From contig JALUTQ010000027.1 of assembly GCA_032718865.1 (NCBI GenBank), positions 1,116,001-1,180,000 of the forward strand: a stretch of DNA of 64,000 nt. The letters are read 5' to 3'. A program made the translations under genes and the position numbers. Shown here in pieces: positions 55,820 to 64,000 of the stretch. Within the stretch, counting starts at the first letter, position 1; each line of letters begins with the position of its first letter. The stretch is from Tilletia caries (lineage: Eukaryota > Basidiomycota > Exobasidiomycetes > Tilletiales > Tilletiaceae). The notes beneath the pieces were generated by a model that was not told the DNA's origin, did no database searches, and saw only the letters and a program-made list of their open reading frames with translations.

Positions 55820-56578
55820 CAGGCACCGGACATTGAGTGGATTGAGGGTCATTGAGTGGGTCGACCACCATAATTCACACACAACACAACGTTAGCAGCT
55901 ACAAAGACATGGATCCTATTCCTTAGCCCACAGTGACCTTCCCATGCAAATTTGAGGTGTGGTTTACTTGCTAACGGCAGTGCTATGGTGCTGGAAGCAG
56001 GTGAAGGTCGGTCTGAGATTTCAGGATTCATTGGAAAAACATTGTACATCGACTTTGAACACCAACCACACGACATCCAGCTGAATAAATATTGCTCAAG
56101 CAAAGAAAAGAACTGATCAGTGCCTCAAGATGAAGACGTAGCAGGTGGATTCAGCGTGTTTGGTTAGCTGGTTGAGGAGCTAGATGCGCTGGAGTACAGA
56201 GGTGTTTAGAGTTTTGGCGGGGCTCTTTTTGGGAGAGGCAGTGAGCAGTTTTGCGCTCACAAACCTCACCCAGAAGGGACTCGCGATCGATCGCCCGATC
56301 CTACTGACCCACTCAATGACCAAAAACTTGAGCATTGCACATTCCTTCCAAACCACCGTTCTCGACGACCACACAATCAAACAGTCTCAAGGAAGCGGGA
56401 GGTTGTAGCTTACAATTATACCTAGAATACAGTCTCAAGGAAGCGGGAGGTTGTAGCTCACGATTATACCTAGAATCCCTTCCTTTGTGTGTCATCTGTT
56501 TGTGTATTAGTTTGCGAGGTTGGTGGTGGTGAAGGTCAAAATTTTCAGATTTCTAACCCACTCAATGTCCGGTGCCTG
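55820..56578. mobile_element. pogo-type MITE with TA target duplication
   Basis: The ends are a perfect 21-bp inverted repeat: CAGGCACCGGACATTGAGTG plus G, and its complement ending CCGGTGCCTG. TA flanks both tips (55818-55819 and 56579-56580), as expected for Tc1/mariner/pogo elements, and CAGGCA resembles Tigger ends. 759 bp, no transposase. A possible driver is the lineage of the pogo pseudogene at 33361-37377, but no link is proven. Confidence 0.8.
56381..56476. repeat. 48-bp tandem duplication inside the pogo-type MITE
   Basis: Units 56381-56428 and 56429-56476 start ACAGTCTCAAGGAAGCGGGA and end ATTATACCTAGAAT, with two visible mismatches. Confidence 0.8.
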
Positions 56579-56589
56579 TATTTAACAAA

Positions 56590-56960
56590 GCTCGGACAGT
56601 TACTTACAGTTGTCCATTTTGGGTATACAGTACAGTACAGTTACAGTTATAACTTACCGCCAGCGCCTACAGTACAGTTACAGTTACAATTAAGTTACTT
56701 TAAGTTACTACACTTACTGTATTTTTTTCCTCGCGCACGGACCTCCAACCTCAGTTTAAGTCACTGTTTAAGTCACTGTAGCAGTAACTAGCAGTTACTG
56801 TAGACAAAGTCTCAAAGTAACTGTAACTTAAAAACTTATTATGTCACATAACTGTAACTTAAAAAATATTTTAAGTCACAGTTTTGCCCTTCAAAATTGT
56901 CACCTAACAGTCCTTGAAAGTGACTGCAACTGTGACTTTTACAGTTCCCGCAGTTTTCAG
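56590..56960. repeat. hAT1 upstream array: CAGTTAC/GTAACTG motifs
   Basis: CAGTTACTTACAGTT, ACAGTACAGTTACAGTTA, AAGTTACTTTAAGTTACTAC, AGCAGTAACTAGCAGTTACTG and AAGTAACTGTAACTTAAA fill about 370 bp before the hAT1 start. Arrays of short repeats inside both ends are known binding sites in hAT elements. The exact left terminus was not found and may have been disturbed by the pogo-type MITE. Confidence 0.65.
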
Positions 56961-57097
56961 TTCTCACGGAACCTCGCCGCTCAGCCCTTTCACCTCTTCA
57001 CACCGTCCACCTACCCAACGCCTCACCATCGCCATCGCCCATCCACAACGCATCCAGCAGCATTCCGCATTCCTCACCTCAGTCGCTCCACGCTATC

Positions 57098-60000
57098 ATG
57101 ACCGAGGCTGCCAAGCCTCCGGCCAAGAAGACTCCATTCAACCTCACCCAGTATGACAAGGATCGTCGCCTCCTCGAAATCATGGGCGCCACCTGCTTCG
57201 AAGGACTTTCCAACGACGACCTCGAGACACAGCTTCACGAGCTCAATCTGGCTCCACTTCGCCTCTCCCAAGAACACAACTTCCAGCTCGGCATGAAGGA
57301 AGAGTACAGGGGAATTTTCTCGACGATAGGAGACACGCAGACCAGCTACCTGTCGGTTGGTCCCGAAGACGACATCTGGCTCGAACGGGTGAGAAAATGA
57401 CCTGCTTATCATGCCTTCTGGTATCTGCATTGACGTCCATATCTCTCTTTGCATCCGCAGCCAGTCGCTTTCACTCAGGAAGGTGAAGCAATGTGGAAAA
57501 CCTTCCAGCAAGAAGCGACGGAGGACACTTTGAGGCTGCTTCTGGACGGAACTCATCCCTCCCAGTCGCAACGAGCCCCTCTAGCGGCTCAGGCCGTCTC
57601 GAAGAACCCGGCTGCTGGTTCGTCTTCCGTAGCCGCTGGGTCCACGTCCGCTGCTGCACCGCGTGACTCGGTGAGTGTCCAATCCAATACCGTCGTCCAT
57701 ACGCCTTCCTTATTGACTGATCCATGTTTTCTCGTCTGCCATAGTCGAAGCGGATTCGTAAACCCAATTCTCGCTTTTCGGATTACGAGCAAGACGAACC
57801 TTCTCGACTTCGCAAGCGTTCCAGCGGCACTGCCGCCGCCGCCGGCGTCAACCTTGCCACAGCGAACTACTCTGACGACAGTCTCGCCGATGAAAACTAC
57901 AACGACAAGGACGTTGAGAACTAGGACGAGTTCAGCGAAGAAGAAAACATCGGCGCTTCGGATCTCAGTCCAGCTAAGTCCAAAGGCAAGAAGAAAGCAT
58001 CTGCCCCCGCCGTCAAGAAGGCGAAGCCCCCTCGCAAAATGAACCACCAAGAGCGGAAGGAATACAACAACGCCCTTCGCGGACGCGATGGTTCCGATGA
58101 CTCCTCCTCGGACTTCTCGGACGACGACGACGACGACGACGCGCCGAACCGTCGCAAACGGCGTCGCAAGGGGTCCCGTCCGTCGTCAGGAAGCGCCACC
58201 CACCTGCAACAGGCGAAGAAGCCACGCAAGTCGGAGCCTGAAGTGATCGTTATCATCGATGAGGAAGAAGATGAAGACGCTCAGAACGTCACTCGCTTCT
58301 TTCGGCACGTCAAGACGACCACCCAAAATCGACATCGCAACAAGACGGGAGCGCAATATACCGTCATCGTCGAGAATTGGGAGTGCCGACTCTGCGGGAA
58401 TCACTACACCGGACACCCGACCAATCGGTCCAACCTCTCTTTGCATCTCAACCCCAAGACCAGCAAGTCCCCCTGCAAGCGACTGTACAATCCTCTCGAC
58501 AAGTCTCTTCTCGGAGTCTTCAAGCCCCCCGTGAAGAAGGTTGAGCAGGCCCAGCCCGCCGGCGCACCGTTCGGTGATAACATCAAGGACGGCACGTCGT
58601 CTTTCGCCGGTCTTGGCCAACGAAGTCTCGACTCGTGGGTTAACGGCCAACGGCACCGCGCCCATGAGGTTCAGGCCTCCGTTGTCAGGCAGAAGGCACT
58701 GCTCTGGGTCATCATGGATGCCTTGGCGTTCACGGCCCCGTCCAGCCCATGGTTGAGGGCTCTCATCACGGCGGCCAGTCCTGTCGCCGTCCAAGGACTT
58801 ATGTCCGCTCGAACCATCGTCACTGATTTGGAGCGATTTTGCGATTCGCTGCTCGACCAAGCACTCAACGCCATCAAAAGAAGTCGCACTCCCTTCGCCA
58901 TCCTGCAGGATGCGTGGAGCTCTCCTTCTCAACGCCATACTTTCGTGGCTTTCGTGGTCACCTACCTCGACTCCGAATGGAAATACTGCCAATTCGTTCT
59001 CGACTTCGCCGTCCTCAGAGGCCGCCACGGAGGAGCTACGTTTGCTGCTCATCTCGTGAAGGCCCTCAAGAGGCATGGGATCTACGATCTTTGGACCGGG
59101 ATCCTCGTTGTGGACGCCGCTTCGTCCAACGGCCGGATGTCCTCAATCATCGAGCAAGAGCCGGCCGTGGACAAGGTCTTAGACGAAGAATTGGACGAGC
59201 CCGAGGAGTTTCAAGAGAACTCGAGCAGCGGTCAGACAGTTCATCGACAGGCGGACCACGTCATCTATTGCTTCAACCATGCTTTGAATCGAGCGATGCA
59301 AGACCTCTACCGAGTGCTGGGGGTTTCTTGCGCCGATGGAACGGGGGTACTGGGAGCTGCTCCAGACGGCACGGAGGAGGATGTCGCCATACCTACCAAG
59401 GCTACCAAGTTGCCGCCTTCAGGCGGGAAGGATGCCGAAGCTGCAAGTAGCGGCGAGGAAGACGATGCCGAAGCTGCTGGAGAGTCGGAGAACGAGGAGG
59501 GAGAAGGGTTCCTCGCCGCTAAAGATGCTGATACTCAAGATGCCGGAACTGGAGAAGTGGTGGGACTCGACGACGACGATGACATCTTTGTCGACCCTAA
59601 GGAGGCCCGAGCTGCTCTGTCGTTGATGCGCGACCTTCGTCAGCTGCCCCCCATAGCCGAAGAGAAGGACGAGGACGGAGAAGAAGCGACGCAGCCCGGA
59701 CCCGAAGAAGAAGTACCTTCCGCCGACGAACCCCTCCAGATTTCGGGACCCCTCGGAAAAATCGCCCGCTTCGCCAAGGTCGTCCATAGCTCATCCGAGT
59801 CCAAGCGCGAGTTCGTCAAGTTAATGGGGGACGGGAAGAGCCGTACAGCAAGGAAGCAAGCAAAGAAGCAAGCCAAGGCGATGCCACCCAAGCTCAACCA
59901 CACACGCTGGAACAGCCGTTTTGAGCAGCTACACTTCGCCATCAAGGTCCCGGAAGGCTACAACTTCGTCTGCAAGAATTCAAAGCGTCAAGGCCCAAAC

Positions 60001-60906
60001 GGGTACACGGACCTGACCCTGAGCGATCGCGAGTTCTCTCTGCTGGAGAACATCCACGACATCGGAGAGTATGTGCAGGAGCGCACCCTCGAGTTCGAAA
60101 AGAACGATGGACACGCTTGCAAGATGCTGGCCCGCTTCGCCGTATTGGTGCACGTCCTCTCTGTCGAGATCAACAGCGCGAAGGAGAAGCTGAACGGACC
60201 GACCCGAAAAGATCCTTTCGCGAAGGACAGGGACAACGGGGCTGCTGATCTTTACATTCAAGCTATGGAGAAGATGCGCACCAAGATTCGACGGTACCAG
60301 ACTCTCGCCGCCAGCACCAAGTCGATCATCATCGCCACTGCTCTCCACCCCAAGTACCGGCTGAGCATACTCGAGCGCGACTATCCCGGGCTGGCTACCC
60401 GCGCTCGTTCCTTGATCGAGGACGAAGTAGCCCAATACGTTTCGCGCACGAAAGAGCCTGCTCATGCGATCCTTGCTAGTCCCAGCCCAAAGAAGGACAA
60501 ATGGAAGCGGGCACCAGTGGCGGGCATGGAGGCCCACGTCATTCCGAAGAACTCAGATGTTGAGGCCTATTTCGGAGGCCGGTATCCCTGGCAAGGGACT
60601 GCTCTTGGACCAGATGCAGACGAAGACGTCATTCTCGGGTGGTGGCGTGACAACGAAAAAAACCTACCAATCCTGTCGAAGGTTGCTCGCAAGTACCTCT
60701 GCGCGCCGGCCTCAACTTCCGCTGTAGAGCGAGTCTTCTCGCGTGCCGGCAGATACGTGTCAAACAGGCGGCCTCTTGGACCCACCACGCTCCGTCATTT
60801 GGTGATCTCCAACTCTCTCATCCTCGGCGGCTGCGACCCCAATGCCGCATTCGACGCTACAGTGGGCAAGACCGCTGAACGCTCCAACAAGATAAGTGCA
60901 GCTTAG
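57098..60906 (+). CDS. hAT-family transposase (hAT1), nearly intact, one in-frame TAG
   Basis: Three exons: 57098-57388, 57461-57670 and 57745-60906. Introns are 57389-57460 (GTGAGA...CGCAG) and 57671-57744 (GTGAGT...CATAG), both phase 0; total about 1220 codons. The start MTEAAKPPAKKTPFNL is the first ATG. Exon 3 opens in a basic/acidic region with a TAG at 57922-57924 among acidic residues. Next come a nuclear-localisation-like RRKRRRKGSR, a BED-type zinc finger (NWECRLCGNHY...LSLHLN), the RNase-H-like core (AILQDAWSSPSQRHTF, DLWTGILVVDAASSNG, HVIYCFNHALN), an acidic insertion, LNHTRWNSRFEQL, LHPKYRLSILE, and the C-terminal dimerisation block YLCAPASTSAVERVFSRAGR. hAT enzymes cut and paste elements and leave 8-bp duplications. 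Motif arrays flank the gene. Apart from the TAG it could be functional, and it may mobilise MITEs in trans. Confidence 0.93.
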
Positions 60907-61009
60907 CCATCGCGATGCGACCAGCCGTGGTACGATGTGTAGTTGAACAAGAAATAGATACGAATTCGAGTTGATCTGATGCTTCGACGAGATCCAGCCA
61001 GTGAAGTCA

Positions 61010-61150
61010 ACTGCTAGTTACTGCAAGTCAACTGAAAGCTACTATAAGTTGACTTAAAGTAACTTATAGTTGACTGAAAGTAACTTAAAGTATCACTGTA
61101 AGTAGCTGTTGAAGTCACTTACAGCTACTTTCAGTCGCTTTCAGCAGAGA
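61010..61150. repeat. hAT1 downstream array: AGTTGACT/CTGAAAGTAACTT motifs
   Basis: AAGTCAACTGAAAGCTACTA, AAGTTGACTTAAAGTAACTT, AGTTGACTGAAAGTAACTTA and ACAGCTACTTTCAGTCGCTT lie about 100 bases after the transposase stop. They resemble the upstream array in using GTAACTT/AAGTTAC cores. The right terminus is not fixed. A block with the same CAGCTACTTTCAG occurs at 62650-62712. Confidence 0.6.
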
Positions 61151-61261
61151 TATGGTAGCCCTGTATCATGTATGTCCATTCCGGAGCTCGTGAGTCGTGA
61201 GAGTAGAGTCAAACAAGGCTCACGCCGATTGCAATTGCCACAGGACCACTCCTTCGGAGGG

Positions 61262-62534
61262 TTAAGGAGAGGTAGAGGGCATTCGGTCCGGCATGATAAC
61301 CTCGGTGAAGAGGGAGTGCTGGAAAAGAGTTGCGACATGAGGTCGCTGCATGGGCTCGAGCCTGAGCATGGCGATTATCAAGCTGACGGCGTGAACGGGA
61401 AGGTCCATCAAGCGCTCGCGGCCATCTGCACGGAATGGGCTGTATGTCGTAGGGAGAAGTGTAGTGTTCTTGGTGAAGCTGTTGCGGCTGAAAATGCGAC
61501 CGCCGTGATGGCCAGTGAAGCGAAGTATTTCCTTCATAGAGTCGAGTCCGTCCTCGGCAGAGAACAGGGAGCGTCCCCGATAAATCTCGGCCACTACACA
61601 TCCAGTTGACCATACGTCCGACTGGAAGGTTGCTTGGGCCATACCGATCAAGCATTCTGGTGCGCTATACCCCACTGTGCCGACGGTGCCCGCTTCTGCT
61701 GTCGTTCCGACCTCCGCGGCCTTGCCGAAGTCGCTGATGTGAAGCGTTCCTGCGGCGTTGAGCAGAATGTTGCCCGGCTTGATGTCAAGATGAGCCAGTC
61801 CGAGGCGATGCATAGCGCCCACAGCGAGTAGCAGCTGCATTGAGAGGTTGCGTGCCGTTTCGTGTTGAAGTCCACCCAACTCTTGACCGATGAGATCGTC
61901 GAGAGAACCCCAGTAGATCGGCATTATGATGTCGATCTTGCCTCGTCGATGGCAAATGTCGATGAGCTCCACGAAGCCCTTACACTTCTGCAAGCGGAGC
62001 AGGGTCCGGACCTCGAAGAGCAGCTGTTTTGAAGGTCCATCGTCATCGTATTCTTGTCTCTTGCGGGCGCGGTCAGGGCCGCCGAATGTATCGACCACAC
62101 GAACGACCCGCGCGTACGCGCCTTCTCCGAGCACCTCCGCCTTGTTGCTTCGACGATATCGCCCACATGCGCGCCATTCGGGCGGTGCGACCCAGCTGTC
62201 TGTGTATGTCAGGGGGCCAGTTGTAAGCGATCGCAATAAGAAGCTGTCAACTTCACGATTCGCGAGCAAACGGAGACTCACTGCGCGGTAAACCAATCGG
62301 AACATCGTCGTCCGCGTCTTCTGGTGATTCCGAAACAACATCAGCTGCGGTATCTGCGACGTCCGGGCCATCGGCAGCACGCGCGCGCTTTGGAGCAGGT
62401 TGAGCAGGTTGGCCTGAGCGAGGTCGCCGGGGCTGCTGCTGGACGCGAGAGCTCTTGCTGTCTGGCGAGAGGGCCAAGCGCGTAGTATCCGAGGGATTAG
62501 GTACCAGAACAGACGCGCGCAAAGGTTTAGCCAT
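61262..62534 (-). CDS. Serine/threonine protein kinase 1
   Basis: Two exons on the minus strand: 62534-62282 and 62199-61262. An 82-bp intron (62200-62281, GTGAGT...CACAG) joins them in phase 1; 396 residues. Start MAKPLRASVLVPNPSD. The N-terminal about 85 residues are disordered and acidic (ADTAADVVSESPEDADDD). The kinase domain has the glycine loop LGEGAYARVVRV, a helix-C Glu in LLFEVRTLLRL, the catalytic loop HLDIKPGNILL (HLD instead of HRD), DFG in ISDFGKAAE, and SAPE. The beta-3 Lys is not in a clear VAIK context. The missing Arg in HRD makes it a non-RD kinase. It is intact. It lies 200 bp from kinase 2 on the same strand and is bracketed by hAT1-like motif blocks. Confidence 0.88.
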
Positions 62535-62649
62535 GACTCTTGGTTGTTGATGTTCTGAGTGTGTAGTGTGTCGGTATCCTGTGTGGTTGGAGGAAGGGTG
62601 TTGAGGTTGTGATGGTCGTGGGTGTCTGTCTGGTGGAGGCACTTAAAGC

Positions 62650-62712
62650 CATTGAAAACCACTGAAAGTATTTATTTAAGCTACTGTGAAAGTAACTGTC
62701 AGCTACTTTCAG
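62650..62712. promoter_or_regulatory. hAT1-like motif block between the two kinases
   Basis: ACTGAAAGTATTTATTTAAG, CTGTGAAAGTAACTGTCAG and CAGCTACTTTCAGCC lie upstream of kinase 1 and just past the kinase 2 stop. CAGCTACTTTCAG is identical to part of the hAT1 downstream array (near 61122). It could be transposon terminal sequence, or part of the kinase 1 promoter. Confidence 0.45.
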
Positions 62713-62733
62713 CCATACATCGCGTCGACGAGA

Positions 62734-64000
62734 TCATGTCCTGAACGCGGCGGAGCGAAGAAGCTCCTTCGCCCTTGGTCTACTGACGGGATCGGCAACA
62801 AGGCAACGATCCCTGAGTTCCAGGATGGGTTGAACGTTCTTCATGCTGACTGGAAGAGAATGGGGAAGGGCACGGGGATAGAACGGGAATGTCTTGTAAC
62901 CGTGAAGCAAGTTTTCTTCAGAGTCTCCATGCTCTTCAGGCCCTGGAAACACACCGGGTAGTTTGTTCGCGCCTGGGAACACCTCGGAGATGTGATCGCC
63001 GACACGACCCAGCTCGTTACTTGTGCCGCAGTGACGCATGATAGCGTCGAACGTTGCGGGTGGATTATTGCGCAGATGACGCCAGGGGATCGATCCCATC
63101 AGCTCTTGTGTTACGACACCGAAAGACCAAATGTCGACCGTCACCGACAAGGAAGGGGACCTCAAGAACACCTCGGGTGGCCGATACTCGCACGTTACGA
63201 CGGTACGCTGAGGATCCGGCTCGTTGGGCGGACGAGAAAGGCCGAAATCCGCAAGGCGAATACGCTCGTTCTTATCGACAAGTATGTTCTCGGGCTTGAG
63301 ATCAAAGTGTGCGAACTTGCGCTGTTACGAGACAAGAGACGACGGGACGAATCAGTAGTGTAACATGAGAAGAAGGACATGCTTAAGAAGTGGTCCAGGG
63401 GAGGGAGGGAGGGGGGGTTCTCACATGCTCATGAAGATAATGCAATCCTTCCAGGATTTGACGAAGAAATGACGTGAGCGTCTGGAGACTGAAGTTGCGA
63501 CCGAAACCCATGTTGCTGGTGATGAGTGAGCGCAAGCTGCTGTCGCACAGAGGAAGAACGATGCCAATATCTGTCCCATCGAAGAGGATGTCGGTGAGAT
63601 ATACGATGTTTGCGTGAACTGCTGAACGGAGGGCGCTTATTTCACGCAGCATGGTGTTAGGGGGGGCGTCCTCGCGAATCGCATTTCGAGATCTTGACCG
63701 CAACCGGACGCTTGTGGAGAGTATCGATGCATTTGAAGACGGATCCTTGGGTGTCGACGCCAACACAGTCGCCCTTCCTGTAACGGTTGAAGTCGATACG
63801 CCACAACGGCGGTGGGGTGTATTGCAGATGTTTTGCAGTCCGAGGAACCGCTGGCTGCAAGGTATTCGCCGATGATGAGGATAGCTGGACGACAACGGCA
63901 TCTGCCAGAGGCGCATGTGTTGGAACTTGAGGCTGCGAAGACGGCAATGAGGCGTATGGCGCGTTGGAAGAGACGTGTGCTGGTGGACCGAAGATTTCGC
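62734..64000 (-). CDS. Serine/threonine protein kinase 2 (partial, one frameshift)
   Basis: The minus strand is open at the window edge, so the start is missing. Exon 64000-63425 contains a Ser/Pro-rich leader and the first lobe (KRPVAVKISK with the beta-3 Lys, then MLREISALR with the helix-C Glu). A C7 run at 63660-63666 shifts the frame between them; one C fewer would join them. Intron 63322-63424 (GTGAGA...AACAG, phase 0) is followed by exon 63321-62734 with HFDLKPENILV (HFD for HRD), ADFGLSRPPNEPDP, TVVTCEYRPPEVFL, and DIWSFGVVTQELMG to the TGA. The CEYRPPE phrase suggests a CMGC/CDK-like relative. Like kinase 1 it is non-RD. The two may be tandem duplicates that diverged, or paralogues from a lineage-specific expansion. 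Confidence 0.85.

Noticed and set aside
58186..59076. 296-codon minus-strand frame
   Set aside because: It is antisense to the well-supported hAT1 transposase.

Overview
The window looks like a transposon-rich stretch of a filamentous fungal genome, most likely a basidiomycete. The evidence is moderately GC-rich DNA, short GT-AG introns (65-116 bp) in nearly every multi-exon reading frame, and a set of transposases typical of such genomes. I recognise no tRNA, rRNA or core housekeeping gene. All assignments come from reading motifs by eye; no database search was possible.

Layout. 1-10.3 kb: short-motif array elements, a dispersed repeat, a decayed hAT transposase (hAT3, minus) and the C-terminal half of a RecQ-type helicase. 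10.4-18.4 kb: an array MITE, then a roughly 3.3-kb Mutator-like (MULE) element with its long inverted repeats and a broken transposase. 18.4-23.8 kb: repeat fragments, a hAT scrap and a multi-exon gag-like gene (minus). 23.85-31.16 kb: a hAT-type MITE split by a complete 6.5-kb Ty1/copia element with near-identical LTRs. 31.9-37.7 kb: a hAT pseudogene and a pogo-type transposase gene broken by two insertions. 38.5-42.6 kb: dispersed repeats and remnants of a possible tyrosine-recombinase element. 43-46.5 kb: a PIF/Harbinger transposase and its Myb/SANT-like partner. 47.4-52.8 kb: two array MITEs each inside a reading frame, and a third complete MITE with a perfect 8-bp target duplication. 55.3-61.2 kb: more array DNA, a pogo-type MITE and the best-preserved gene here, a 3-exon hAT transposase (hAT1) with one in-frame TAG. 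61.3-64 kb: two tandem protein kinase genes (minus), the second cut by the window edge.

Theme. At least three MITE families (A, B, C) have hAT-type ends (5'-YARNG, 8-bp target duplications), and each is packed with its own short, often self-complementary motif: GGAGTACGGAGT, GACTATAGTC or ATAGTATACTAT. Further array blocks, including those around hAT1 and the MULE, use other motifs. This looks like a set of family-specific binding-site codes for transposases and is the most interesting pattern in the window.

Most genes are broken. Many breaks are single-base length changes in homopolymer runs, and several others convert a conserved Trp codon to a stop. Either the assembly carries homopolymer errors or the locus is under mutational attack.
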